64,000 nt of DNA from assembly GCF_964204645.1 (NCBI RefSeq), contig NC_134025.1:29356001-29420000 (forward strand). Reading direction: 5' to 3'. Below, one piece after another: positions 10,178 to 23,514 of this stretch; position 1 is the stretch's first letter, and the number at the start of each line of letters is the position of its first letter. A program made the position numbers and the translations under genes. The notes below the pieces were generated by a model. The model was not told the DNA's origin. It made no database searches and worked only from the letters and a program-made list of their open reading frames with translations. Source of the DNA: Tubulanus polymorphus. Its lineage: Eukaryota; Nemertea; Palaeonemertea; Tubulaniformes; Tubulanidae.

Positions 10178-10217
10178 TGTCGTTGCGTTCGGATTGTCGG
10201 TAAGAATACCTGCCGTT
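10178..10217 (-). other. Candidate 40-nt internal or 5' UTR exon on the minus strand
   Basis: Reading on the minus strand, a strong acceptor (GGATTTTTCATCTCAG) is followed by 40 nt and a perfect GTAAGT donor. The length is not a multiple of three. It could be a non-coding leader exon of the GPCR gene, whose coding exon needs an upstream partner, or a microexon of an unseen gene. On the plus strand the same bases hold ATG at 10164 plus 11 hydrophobic codons and a GTAAGA donor at 10200, so an opposite-strand leader exon is the competing reading. Confidence 0.3.
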
Positions 10218-10491
10218 CTGAGATGAAAAATCCAGGAAATGAAACTAGAACGCGACGTATGTTCTCGATCTTATTCCGCATCGTTTGCGAAAATTGAGGT
10301 TTGAAATCGATTAAAAACGAGAAAAAGTTTCCGCCGTACGAGGAAAAGTCATTTAGATAATAGAAAATATTGTTTTATCGACAGACCTATATTGGTTTTG
10401 TGTTCCGTTTCGAAATACAATGAGCTCCACATTAAACCAATATATTATCGAGTTCACATTATCACGCACAGATCTCATATCTTTGTATTTC

Positions 10492-10757
10492 AGTATATAG
10501 GGTTTAGTTGTTTCAAGCCAAAGGTCGAACGGTCGAGTGAGTAAAAAATGAAAAATATGAAAATAATAATAATTTCTTGAATTAGGAGTGAAACTCATAA
10601 AAAATGAAAAATAAATTCGAGCGTGCGAGAATTATTTTTCATTTTTTATGAGTTTCGCGAGTAATTCAAGTAGAAATTGTTGTTATTTTCATATTTTTCA
10701 TTTTTTATGAGCTCGACCGTTCGACCTTTGGCTTGAAACAACTAAACCCTATATACT
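10492..10757. mobile_element. 266-bp long-hairpin MITE-like element
   Basis: Arms of about 125 bp are nearly complementary. The left arm begins AGTATATAGGGTTTAGTTG and runs through CAAGCCAAAGGTCGAACGG; the right arm ends CCGTTCGACCTTTGGCTTG and CAACTAAACCCTATATACT. The inner arms are A/T-rich and repeat CATAAAAAATGAAAAAT. It has no coding potential, and the 81-codon minus-strand frame across its left part is a by-product. Confidence 0.88.
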
Positions 10758-11234
10758 TATTTCCACGCCGATGACTTTTTTAACATTGCTGAGCTAAATA
10801 ATTCACATTCGTATTAACGAAGACTTCGCGAAAACTTGTTTTAGCTCGGTGCTTCGTTGATGACTTACATCATTGGGCGGCAGTTCAGCCTTCCGTGAAT
10901 AAACGGAATTCTCGTAGAATAATCTATTGACCGCTATCCTAATGGAGAAACCCTTTTACTATTTCTTACTTACATTATTTCGATAGGTGAATATATTTAC
11001 GAATTCCGCCTTGATCCAGCTACATCACAGTTTACATCAAACAAATCCTCAGCTCAATTCATCCGTTGTCGCTGTGTAAAAAAAATTGTACTCACACTTC
11101 AGAGGATTGGATCAGCACTGCGTTAAGCGTTTTAACCGGTGATACTACGAGTGAAATATCGACCGTATAGCTAACATTCAAATCCTTCGCGATATCATCA
11201 AAGATCATATACTCTAATTATTGTAAGAAGTTTT

Positions 11235-11475
11235 TAAAAGAACCCACTATATACAGAATTCAAAAGATTAAAAACGAATTTTACTTATCAAGAATTAGAA
11301 TCAAAACACACGATACTCACTCAGCAGTTCACCTAAATAACCTGTATATGAATGAAGCCCTCTTTTCCCTCACACCTGACGCTGATCACTAATGAGAGTT
11401 CGAAACGTCGTGTATTTTGATTCTAATTCTTCATAGATAAGATTCTGTATATACGTAATGGGCTTTTTTATCTTA
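11235..11475. mobile_element. MITE-like element, same family as 6.8 kb
   Basis: The left arm has CCCACTATATACAGAATTC and the right arm has GAATCTTATC/GATTCTGTATATACG before a GGGC; the inner arm pairs AAGAATTAGAATCAAAACAC with GTGTATTTTGATTCTAATTC. The centre again has the CGAAACGTCGTG core found, inverted, in the 6.8-kb copy. The arms have diverged more than in that copy, which suggests an older insertion. Confidence 0.75.
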
Positions 11476-14400
11476 AAATAAGGATTGACCCTGTTATTCA
11501 TTTGGTCGGTAAATTTCGTTTGAATTTTTTTGAATGAGTGTCCCTTACAAACCCACCACTTCTGCCGGGAGCGAAACAGGGGGTTTGATATTGAAATCGG
11601 AAATTGAAGTACAGATATAGTTGTGTGATCGGCGGTCAGATCTACAAGAATTTTTTGTTTAAATCGAATAACATTATTGGGAAATTCGGTTCCCGTTCGG
11701 ATTTTAAACTTATCTGTTCTCCACGTCAGAGTTTGGCTAATCTACCATCTAATTATTGAAATATCAGATTCTTCATATCTAAAATTGGCATTATTGTGAC
11801 GTGAGTTTTATGATGATTTGTGGTCTGTGATATTGGGCTTTTTATTCATTAATTATAAACTACTGTTTACTAAGTAAAGAACGAGTCTTGTCTATCTCAT
11901 CTAATCTCAGCTTATTAACACAATAAAACATTTCCAATTTATTCATCGTTCATGTTTTCAAACGACAACTTGAATACATCGTTCGCTTCCGATATTATTT
12001 TTTATGTTATTTTTTTATGCGTTAGAAATAAGAACCAACGCGTATAAAACCATCCCGTGCAGGGATTATAATTCGTTCCTGATTCGTCGATTAGTCAAAA
12101 CGGGTTCAAAACCCCGTAGGGGGTTGAATCGGATTATCAGCCCTAATCTGACAAAATATGTCAAGGCATACCTTCTTTCGGAGATTATATACTTGTTGAA
12201 TCGCTATCTTTGTGATGCCAGGGGCGCGTGCATCTATCATTTGCATTTCAACTTTTAATTATCATCTTCATATTTGAACAGTTGAATAGGAAATGCAATC
12301 AAAACTCGGAATGAGATTCCTGATTAAAGGAATAACATAAGTTTGAATAAGCTAATAACATGTTTTATTTGACGTATGAAAGACGGTTTCGTCAGGATGC
12401 CAGTGTAAACATCTTATTGATATTAATGTCGCGCAATATTACATCGATGTAACGTTATCCGTTTTATATCGAATGCTTACGCTAACGCTGTAATACAAGC
12501 TGTTTACCGATTCGATCCGATGAAACGTGAACTATCCGATATTTTTGGGGAGAGGTTGATATTTTCTGTCTGCTGTTTGGTTTTAAGTATAAACTACCTT
12601 TGAATAATTAACAACGGATAAATCATTATGGCTGATTAGATAGACTGTCTCTACGTGGAGCCCCATTATTTTGATCCATTTTTCTTCCTGAAAATGAGTA
12701 ATGAGTTCCAATAATGTAACGTTTTAGTGAAATAGTCGATTCTATTCTTTATCAGTGTCATAATGTATTCACATTATAGAACTCTTTCTAAACACTCTAT
12801 GGCATCATCACATTGTCTGCTTGTGATTGAATGCTTGGGATCATCTAACCAATCATTTGTGATTTCAAATGATTTCATTGGGAGATTTGCAAGACGACTA
12901 TCATTTTATAGGTAGGTCCTATACTGAGGTACGTAAGATAATTGATTATCCGTGAACTTTCTTTTTGAAAATGTTAAACTTTACGCCTGAGTTCCGGAAC
13001 TGAAAAGGACGTGTTTACTTCGCGTTGATTGGCTGGTTGGCTAATAGCACGAGGGCGGCGCCACCGGCTGGTGCTATGTTGCCCGCCGGGAGAAGGACTT
13101 CATTTTCTGTCGCAAAAATGCTGATGAGCAACTGGTCATTCGCACATCTTTTGTTTTTCGCGTAGAACGAACTTCCGAAGAGATGATTTTTCGAATGTCA
13201 ACTTTCTCACCAGATAGATGTTAATCGTACAGCGAGAATAATCATGAAGATTCTTTTCTTGCTCGTAAAACTTTTTTTTTTTCTGCAGAATCATAGATCA
13301 TGATCTGAATGAAAGGAAGAAATGCAATTTCTACAGATGAAGCGTGGCACTCGTGACAGAAAGTGATTTCGCTGTGTATCTTGTTGATCATGTATTATTA
13401 GTTTATTAGATTATATCTATATCTAATTCGTAGCTACATGAGACTAGAAGATTAATGAGCCTCGGTGTCAGCAGATATAGATATATGCGGATTATTCATA
13501 CGTTAAACTGACGAGAATTTATCTCCGATTAACGTTATTATAACTGAAGTAGAATTCATCTCTGAATTATTTCATATGTATTCAAAGTTTATAAGAATAA
13601 TTGCAATATAAATCTCATTTTCTAATCACATAGTTTGTTAACACGGCAGTTCTCAGAATCATATCTCCTCACTTGGTGATATCCATAACCATAACAATAA
13701 AATGAATGAAACTATAGTATGAACAGTAAGGAGCTATTAAACTAAGTGATTTAACTGTGTATATAAACTATCGTTTAAAGTCATTATTTCTAATTAAACT
13801 GATATCTACGTATGCTAGTTCTTTACATAATCGAATCATTTTAAAATCACTGTTTGATTTCATTTCAAGTATTTGATTTCATTTTCAGTATGTCTTGTCT
13901 TGATATAATTGTTAAGAGAATTCATGGATATTTTGCTCAAGTCCTGGCGACCGCTCAACGATGTTCATAATCGTCGCATTTAATTGATTGATAGACGAAG
14001 GTAATTCTTTGAGCGTCTCCGAATTGTAATCCGTAACATTTGTTACAAGCAGTAATCCATTGTTTGCATTCACAAGCTGATTACACCGACCGGTGTATCA
14101 ATGAATTCATTGCATCCATTCATTTCCGGCAACTAAAAGCAACACGTGGAATTACATGGAAAATCGCACCATAACATCAACTTATACAAGTGTGTCTTCT
14201 TCGTAAACGCAGCACGAAAGATCAGAAATGAAATGATTATGTAAGAAAACTACGTTGCTATGTTATAGCAGGATCGTTATAGCAATTCGCTAGGTTTGCA
14301 CGTTTGTAGAAAGAATATTCGTTTAGTCTTTTTCTCGTATATCCAGATCGTTGCTCGAATAGCTTTCTCGCTTTCTGTCGCCTGTATTCTTAATAATGCC

Positions 14401-14708
14401 TGAGGTAAAAAGACGATGTTTGAACTCAGCAGTTGTTTCGCTCGGAAGACGGTTTCACATTTAATAAAGATATTTTCGCTGTCACGACTGTTACGATGCT
14501 GTTGATACGATTTATTGCCTAGCTACTGCTTGACAAGCGAAATTCGAGTTATCATATTTAACAGACTATTTAGGTAAGTAAACGACCCGCTAAAAAGAAA
14601 GTTTTCACAAAGTTTTGATCAGAAAGTAAATTTTTCTTTTTCATTTATCCATGCAAATGTTGTATGTTTCATTTCGGTGAATGTGAGAGATTGACTTCCC
14701 TAAGCAGA
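11476..14708. other. Long stretch without a supported gene
   Basis: A strong acceptor-like tract (T-rich, TTCTGCAG at about 13288) opens a 16-codon frame ending in a stop, and TTCATTTTCAG at about 13889 opens a 26-codon frame. Neither can be tied to a gene. The rest looks non-coding. Confidence 0.4.
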
Positions 14709-15008
14709 TCATCTAAAAATAAATGAATTGGATTGAAAATGATGATAAATTACACCCAATTGATAGAAAATCTTTGATACAACTTGCGCCAAGTGTTTTC
14801 GATGTACATGTATATACGTCTCCAGTTCGCATTGCTGGAATACCGATTTTTTGATACTTTTTCGGCCTGTCTTCAGAGGGATTGATGGATTAGGCATCGC
14901 CACATGATAAATAACAATCACTTTATCAGTACGCTCGATTTCTTCCGTCATAAATACCCAGTAGCTTATAGCAGATTCTCGCAGATTGTGTCCTGTATTA
15001 ATGAACAT
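14709..15008 (-). CDS. Weak candidate exon or pseudogene fragment, possibly universal-stress-protein-like
   Basis: The frame runs 99 codons and holds an internal acceptor-like site (AATACAG before HNLRESAIS). The stretch ESAISYWVFMTEEIERTDKV, then IVIYHV, resembles the first helix and second strand of universal stress proteins (SxxAxxW...DxVxxxHV). The first strand with the conserved Asp is not found upstream, the rest does not resemble the fold, and no second motif (GxRG) follows. It may be a decayed copy or chance. Confidence 0.15.
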   Translation of the reverse strand: MFINTGHNLRESAISYWVFMTEEIERTDKVIVIYHVAMPNPSIPLKTGRKSIKKSVFQQCELETYIHVHRKHLAQVVSKIFYQLGVIYHHFQSNSFIFR

Positions 15009-17120
15009 CGTTCCACGCTGTGTTACTGTCGTTCTGATAAAGTTTGTCTCTCGAGAATCTTCGGGGCAATCATTAAAACTATCACACTTAAGAAGTGAAA
15101 AGACCCGAGGAGCCGGTATTCAGTAACCGGATATTATGCGGTTGGTTTCGGGTGTTTTAGCGATGTTTTTGTAATTTGCGCTGACGTCTTACGCCGGGCC
15201 TCGGGAAATGATTTTACCGGGTGGCGAATTTCTTCAGATCCTGAGGGGTTTTCGTAATAATTCGAACATTAAGATCATCCCATCGATTTTGTGAGTTATT
15301 TTTTTTTCCAAATATAACACAATCAATATCGCTTTCAACGCCGGGACCCATGCACCGTAAAGTATGACATGTTTGTTCGCTAAAGAACATCGTCTTAACG
15401 TTGTAACAAAAAATGATTGATTAGACCAATTCGGCTTGAACATCTTATCATCTAGACAGGCATTTTCATCGCAACAGCTTGGTCAAGAGGCTTATGCAGT
15501 GGTTTAATTAATTTGGTCTAATCGCACTGGCGCCGATTATCATTAGGGACACGAAAGGAAATCTGCATTTAGCTTTATAAGATCACGCCACAGTATTCAC
15601 ATGCCGAGGGATTAACGTGGTCAGAATTACAGTCATTGTTTCGGTATAAATGTTTTCTTTGCATCCCTGAATTATTCATGAACTTCGTAGTAACAACAAA
15701 CAGACGAAATGTGTCCTTCAAATGTACGTGATCGACTCTATTAGGTAGATTCATTCGGTCGCCCATACAACAGCTAAAGTAAAACCCGTATCAAGATTGG
15801 GCAGGTGTTTCACGGACCACGAAATAGCGTTTATATCAGCTTTTATTACGCTAGACATTTCTCGAATATAATACGTCTACGATCAGACAGACCCTCTGCA
15901 TATTCTAAAGCATTAATATCGATAAAGAACTTCACATATAATCCCCGACTTACGGTTTGAATTCGATTGAAGCGGTATCCAATTTTGTTCATAAAAGGCA
16001 TAATGATGAAAATGTGGAAATTCACCATGCGCTGTTGCAATGGTCGCAGGGGGTGTATCTGTATCATTAGTGTTGCGGGTTAGTTTGGTTACCTTGCAAC
16101 GAGGCAATATCTAACAGTAAATCGTGCCACATAGCCGTCATCGAGAGACGTTTAAACCCGATTAAAACGCAATGATTTATTTCACGTTCAGCTTCTACCT
16201 CGTAATTAGCCATGAACCCCGCTGATTTACAGTTGTCACGAATAGCTCTTTCAAAATGGATGTATGAAAACTTGCAGACTCCAAACATTGTTACTCTGGG
16301 ACCCGTTTCTTGAATAAATAACGAACATCATTGACCTACGTATTTCAAGTAAATGCATTTTAACCACATGAGCAAAACAGATGAAAGAAGAATTTGATGG
16401 TCTAATATAAATGTCATTCTCTCAATCTACTGGACAAGTAACGGTTGATAGCATTTCAGCAGACTTCAACATATCAGCTTTAGATAAGATCATGTGAGAA
16501 GATGCTGCAAGTAGCCGATATTCAATTTATAACAGCATTCGTTTGGGAAAACAAATTTCACGCGGGGGGCCATACCAACCTCAAGCGGGATAATGCAATT
16601 TCTACTTGCTCGTTCGTGTAAAGCTTAGATAAACTAATTTATAACCAATAAAACGGCTCGTTCTCGGAAGACATTTCGGTAAGAAATAGTTTTTACTTCA
16701 GGAATCAGACTTTACAGTCTATATATAACTTGACAGTTACTACAGAGGAAATGCATGACGTCACAAATATCGTTCATTCCACGTGGCATATCAGACGCAT
16801 TTTCTCAATAGTACAACTTTTGGTGTTAATTAGTGTTAATTCCCGTTAATTACTGATCTGTGATACGCATGAGCGAGGGGTGCTGATCTTCACGTAATTT
16901 TCAAGGCAATTTCAAAAAAATTTATTTTCAAAATCAAAGCCCAGCGTTAGAGAATTGCCAAGTGCAATGCACTTCCGGCTCTTAACTAACCTTATAAGCC
17001 TTGGCTTAACCCCGACCCTCGGGGCCCGATACTCTAACCATTTACATCCGTAATCTAGTCCAGCACCCAGCAGACGGCGCTAGTAGTAAATCGCGGTCAA
17101 ATTGGAATTGACACCAGCCC
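15009..17120. other. No confident gene; consecutive minus-strand open stretches
   Basis: Minus-strand frames at 16288-16067, 15766-15575 and 15443-15234 follow one another, but each is within chance length. The first could end at a GTAACC donor after codon 64. No domain is recognised. The upstream part is AT-rich and unremarkable. Confidence 0.3.
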
Positions 17121-17360
17121 ATCCTCGCTTGCCAGGGTTCCCCTTAGCGCCAACCAGTCTAGGCATTAAGCAAATCAGATGCGAAATATTCGCTCTACCA
17201 CCCTAATTGGCTAGATGTATAGACTGGTGAGCGGTGAGCGGGAACCTGTCCGCCCAAGAAATCATGAGCAGTGTAATAGACGAATGTAGGGTTTGCGGCT
17301 AGGGTTTGTTTTTCGCGTGAGCTTCAGCGGAGGCAATCAAACCCTGGCAGGCGAGGATGA
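17121..17360. repeat. Inverted repeat pair with CCTCGC-TGCCAGGG ends
   Basis: ATCCTCGCTTGCCAGGGTT at about 17122 is matched by AACCCTGGCAGGCGAGGAT at about 17338, some 200 bp apart. A smaller inner pair (CCAGTCTA/TAGACTGG) lies between. The same motif recurs singly near 40690 (AATCCTCGCTTGCCAGAG), so this is probably a dispersed non-autonomous element. Confidence 0.55.
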
Positions 17361-20300
17361 CAATAGCCGTTATTTTGTAACAAACGTCCGCGGCATCAGA
17401 AATGGAGCTACTCTGAGCTGAACACCTGTATCAAGGGTGAGTGGATCGCAACGTGTCTTTTACTCGCGGGTCTAAGCTGATCAAAACAATGATAAAAATG
17501 CGATGGGATTCCTGAGAGACTGAATGGTATTTAAACCCAGTGGTTCATACTTTCGATCGACTGGCGCAATTATGGATGTGATCCATGCACTGATATTTCT
17601 ACAAAACACCCACACACGAAGTATGCCTATCCGATGTTTATCCTATCGAAATGCAATATTTGACCAAACAATCAAGACTTTTTCTGGCCATCGCAATTAC
17701 GATAACATATGTACCATGTTTATGTCAACTTTTATTTGTCCGAGATCAGAGTTCCGAGTTTTATTTGCACGAACAACCGGCGAAATATTCTTTCGAATAA
17801 AGCAAACGCCGAATCCATGAGTGACTCGAGTATAAATGGACAACGCAGAATTCATTGCACGCAACCTGATATAATGATCTATGCTGGAGGTTTCAGAGAA
17901 TGATTATGCTCGGTCCTGAATCATTAGCGAGAAAAAACGAGATCAGGTAAAATAAATCTCAAGTTGAAGGACCGCCATAAATATCGTACACATGATGCCA
18001 TGATTGCCAATCAGTATTGGAGACTTGCCACACAGCGCGCAGTGACACCTATTGAGTTCGGCCGTCAATGTGGCATCATCGCGACAAACGGCTGCATAAC
18101 CTCTATAAAAATTACGAACGTCCCTGATAATCCTGTAACAATGTTGAATATTCTAAATAAGTCGATGATGTATTCAGGTGACAGTACGGCATTAATATGT
18201 CTGATGAAGTCGTGTGATGTGAAAGGAAACGTTGATTCGCGTCGTCCAATCATAACATCATTTAATGACGTAAATAACTCAATAATCCACATAGCTTCAT
18301 AAAGAATATCTACAAATTACCATATTATAACAGCATGAATAAGTTACTCATGAAAGGATGATTACAGTCTCCTCGTTTGTGCTTTCGAGGTATTCCCTAG
18401 ATATGAACCGGTATTATTGCTAGAATGGTACATGTAGTGCTTTTTCGCTTTGTACAAAAAGGGCATATTTTGTGATAAAACATTTTCGATGGTTGGTTTC
18501 CATAGACAAGTATAGCTATTTCAATTGGTGAATAATCCACATTTAAATTTTTCGAATTCAGTCGAAACGACACCCTTCTTAGATATTTTTTGTGTGAAAT
18601 TGTGGACATGTTTTCTTTATAGATGTGATACTTTATAAGATGATCTAATTAGCCCAGTTCCAGCCGTCGGTAATTGTTGATAGAACAGGTCAGTGACACA
18701 CGTTGTGCGCAGTTAAATTGATGGATTATGCGCTGAAACAAAGTTACTGTCACTTCACTAACACTGGATGCGTTTTCACGTCGAATGACTGCTCAAATCT
18801 AACACTGTGTAAAACTGTCTCGATTCATTTTCGCGAAGCACTTGTCGTCAACACAACAAACATGAGTCAGATAATTTTCACAAACATCGTCCTTCATCGA
18901 TATATAGCATTGTTTATAACCAAAAACACCGTATCGTACGGCGTTACTGAATTAATATGGACCGATTTTGATAAAATCATTCACGTATTGATGTCTTTGT
19001 TTAACGAGTACAAACTGACAAACGACTGGGAAAATGAAGTGGGTATTTGACGTAGATGACCCCGAAAGCGCTCTCCAGCCCTGGACACTAGCGGAATACA
19101 TTCATCATTTTCTGATGTCACATCGATCACTGATCTTTCGATACTCCTTAAAGCGTCCAGTCGAACTAATGTACACTACACGATGATGAATAAAATCCCC
19201 GTGACAGCCAATTAATGAGAGAACGGAATATAGGCCGCGTACGTGGTCTTTCAGGAAACAAAATTGCACAAACGCACACAAAAATTGAGTCGACGTTTTG
19301 TTATCCCGGCGTCTCACGAACATTTCGCAAATTACATTCCTTTAGGACGTACAGCCAATAGTTCTCAAGGATACGTCGCACTCATTATAACAGTTAAAAG
19401 AGAAGTTAATCTCAACAAGTTCAATATTGTATTTATCCGTAAGCATGGTCTTTGTTGGCAGAAGAAATCAATGTAGAAGCCTTGTGCTCTTTCCTCACCA
19501 GTTTTCCAATATCTTGCACATATTATCATATATTCACCAGCAGAAAAATGAAATTCGATCTCTTTAGTACAACGTCACGAGTCTGTCAATGTAATTTCAG
19601 CTGCATATATACCAGAGACAACAATTCCTCTGAGCCCCTGTTTTTATTCCCTGCCATTTATGGTAAATCAAAGTTCTACACAAAAGAGGCTACTAATACA
19701 TTTGAATCATGATAAAGTAATGACTTATTGTTTGGCGTGGATCATCCTTATTCCAGTGAGATTGAGATATAGAGGTTGATCACGATTTGACGCGTCATAT
19801 TGACCATCAAAATGGTACCGCAATTTTTCATTTCAAAAAGTCGCTCGGCGACCGAGCTCTGTGGGTGATTAAACTCATGGAGCGGAATGAAATGAGGAAG
19901 GCTATATTGATTGTTCATAGATAACGTTTTTTGTCCCTGGTGCCTCGTCTTTTCCCGCTCAAGGGCTTGAAATGTATGTCTTTTCTCGGCACCTTTGAAT
20001 GACTAATCTAAATATATTGTGTCTTATTATACGTCGATACTCATAATGTATGGCTAACCGTATCGCACTTTCTTTTCGCTTATTCATCAATGATTCTAGT
20101 TTTCCGGAACCGAACCGGAATCAGCCACAGGCAACACATTCTCCATTTACGTTCACTTAGCGTCAAACGCAGAACGAGCGACGTTCCAGAAAATGTCTGA
20201 ACCAATTAATAACTGAAGTTTCTGTATCTTATCGAGCCACGTGTATCGAAACACCGGCCTACCTACAATCTCTTAAAGAGCTTACGTGTATTTTACATTT

Positions 20301-22161
20301 AGCTGAAATGAAGATGCGAGAGTTTTAGAAATGAATTGAGACAAAGCTATTTTCGAATAATCTTCAATTTGCCAATGAGTTTGAATTCCGACTAAAAATG
20401 TTTCTCGCGATGAGGATTTAAATATTGAGCCGGTATCTTCAAAAGAATCGTTGTGAAAATCAGCATTTCAAACGCGTACATTATTTGCATGCAATATGGA
20501 GACTGGAGACTGTAGGTTGTATATTGTATGTTAGATTCATCTATTATTGAGTTTATTGGCGTTCCGATAAACGAAGTACTAAGCGCAAAAATACGGGCGG
20601 TATTAACAGTGCTTGCCATGAATATTTCAAACAACAGATGAAGTGAAAATGCGCATTTTGGGGTTTTTTGAAGAAAGCAATCGACAAGAGATTATATGAC
20701 GTTTATTTGATCATATTTATCAAAGGTGTCACACTATAAGCTAATGGCCTGGTGTTAAAATCGCGTGTTTCCGATTCGCGTGTGTATAACTTACTTATTG
20801 GTAAATGATAAACTACTACAAACTAAAATTGACGGAGACACATTTATTTATATACTTCAGTTATAAACCGTTTACGAACAAGAAACAGACGATTTCATTA
20901 AAAAACGATGAATGATCGTGAAGTGATTGTAAACTAAACAAATAGAATACAGGATTTCATACGTGGTGAATAACTTTCCACAAGCAAGACGGCACACCAT
21001 ATACCATTCTACCACTTGAACAAGAATGTGGCAAAGCATTTTTTCATGAATATGTTTGTACCAGTGACAGGCATCAAAAAGGTAGCGACCAAAAGTGTAT
21101 AAAGACAATAATTGCCCTGCGGCGATGGCAGGCATAAGAAAATGAGTGTGTAAGAAATGTGCCGGTACAAATTAGCGTTTAACAAGCCCCCTTCTACCGT
21201 CTACTTGGAAGAGTACAAAAAGTGACGTGAGTCTCGAACTAAGTAGGGGATAGACTACAGCATGGGGTCTGATTATGTCTACTGTAATAATGATGCATCT
21301 CAGCTTCCTGACTTTCGAATGGTTGAAACATTTATAGGATATCTCAAGAGATGACATTAGAGGCGGCTGATTGTTGTCTCTCCAATACGTGCATTGGGAA
21401 AAAAAACAAGTATGATTTGGCGCCGTCGATGCCAGAATATCCTATTTGTGAAATACGTGAAAAATGTTATATATCGAAAACTATCTATTATTATCTATTG
21501 AGGTGTAATGCCGAGGTTTTGTGTAGCCTAATGTACTTCGATGAAATTACAATGACCGACCGATATATCACCTACTGTTAATTTCATTTATTATTTAGAG
21601 GGCAACACCTTACTGTCTGCGAAGATCCGGTGAGTTAATTGGAAAAAATGCGATACGTTCGGAGCGACCGTTTACGCCGGAAATGATGGTTTGCTATACG
21701 TTCGGAGCGACCCGTGTTCTCGGCAGGGAGGGGTTAACACGACGTTATGGACACCTTCGTCGAGGGGACCAGAAAGTAATTTCTATTTCAAGAATTCACG
21801 TAATTTCCGCGTCTAATGGCGTGTTAATTGTACTATAACTCAATCTAGCACGTACTGATCTGAGAACGCCTCGCTGTCGGAGAGCTCAACTGCCTCCCTT
21901 TACCAAACGAGCAATGACTACCGGGCACAAATGTTATCATTGTTTCTCGTTCTTACTGGAGGCGTTAGTGAGATTAATACGGCTTTATGGAACACGTCAG
22001 GTGCAGTTTCTCTGAAGCGCTAGACAATTTTCAACAGTTATAATCCCCGATTATAAATGATCAATCAAAATTGCATTACAGTTCGTCATTTAGGTTTAGG
22101 TGGACCAGGACAGCTGCCAAAATCGTGTCTGGTTCGTACTTGCGATTTTTATCAAAATTAC
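17361..22161. other. Long stretch without a supported gene
   Basis: Several 70-115 codon frames on both strands (for example 17964-18302 plus and 18703-19050 plus) lack splice support or motifs and overlap open frames on the other strand. A 17-mer ATACGTTCGGAGCGACC is repeated at about 21653 and 21699. Confidence 0.4.
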
Positions 22162-22303
22162 CTTCGGAAATCAGAGATGAAAAATGCGATGATTTATCAT
22201 CGGCAATAATCATTATAACCGTCAGACACACGGATATCAAAACTATAACAGGAACTTTCGCGTCGCACAAAATTAACTTTTCCGTGAAATATACCGCTTT
22301 CAT
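22162..22303 (-). CDS. Weak candidate first exon with a signal-anchor, minus strand
   Basis: ATG at 22303 opens 47 codons with one strongly hydrophobic segment (VPVIVLISVCLTVIMIIA, about residues 17-34). It leaves in phase 1 at G|GTAATT. The opposite strand is also open for 117 codons here, so coding potential is ambiguous. No family is recognised. Confidence 0.2.
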
Positions 22304-23514
22304 TGCAGCTCTGTGCACAGAATGTAAATATCAGGGTGAATTCGATGGGAAGATTAGGATCTATTGGATTAGGTCAACATGCCAAAAGCGGAAAGATAAA
22401 TATAAATTTGTGTATCCAGCATAATTTTGAATACTTTATCGGTCGATGTTTAACTCAAATCATCACGAAAACATGTTTGGACGAGACGAGCTGATCGTTA
22501 TATAGCCGACATGCTGGTGTTTATTAAAACCAGGAAGGATTTCCTATAATCTGCTCGGGAAACTGCAAACTAAGCCTCCCCTCAGGTTCTAACAAATTGG
22601 CGAGTGGTCAAATGCAAGTTTCGGCGTTCATAATGCACCGAGACGAAAATAATTATAAGATCGCACGACACGAAATGATATTGCGCTCCTTATGGTGTTT
22701 ACATCGTTATTATTACTATGTCGTGTTACGTGCACGAATGAGGAAGTCTTGGGTCATTAGATTTGCTCGGCTGTACCGTATGACTCGTAGAGCCGGGTAT
22801 AATTAAGATCTATATCCTGGGGACATCATTGAGAGAAAAATGAAATTCATGATTCCTAAATAATGTTCCACGTATGCGTACTGTCTGTGACATTGTACAC
22901 CGTGATTGAATATAGATGCGTAAGAAATGTCTTTACGTAAGATGATATAAATCTGACCAGACCAAAACATCGGATCAGGCCTGTGCCATATTTTAGCATG
23001 GGTCAAATAACTACGCACTGACGCTAACTGGTTCTGGAAATATATCCCCTCACTTTGATAGCGTAAGGTATGAGCGAGAGATTTACATCAGAACGCACTT
23101 TTTAATTGCGTAAGAACCGAATTTGACTCGGGTCCGAGCCGGTTTTACTCGGGCCAAATCGTCTCAGTGAGATCTCGGCTATCACTAGAATCACATTGCA
23201 TGCGTAGATCAGATTTTCCGGAAAATGCATTACCTCCGAGTCTAACGTAGAACTGTTTAAATGCATGCAACAATGCGGCAATTAAAACATCGTCGAAATA
23301 GTTGAACAGCGATGGATGAACCACACGCAATACGCGTAGGCGTTTTTAATCGATGCATGAGTAACTCACTCATTTCGAGTCCCCAACCGCCCTTTAAACA
23401 CTTAAAAAGCGACGGATTATTACTTATAATTGAGTTAAAAGCTTTCAACTTTTGGCATGATTAATTGCTTCCTGGTTCGAGGAAATGTTATCGATGTTAG
23501 AGTTTGTTTTTCAG
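22304..23514. other. No gene seen
   Basis: The short frames on both strands have no splice context or recognised motif. No repeat structure was noticed. Confidence 0.4.

Noticed and set aside
17964-18302. 112-codon plus-strand frame
   Set aside because: Opposite strand is also open over the same bases; no motif; length is within chance for this composition.
18703-19050. 115-codon plus-strand frame
   Set aside because: No start context, splice site or recognisable fold.
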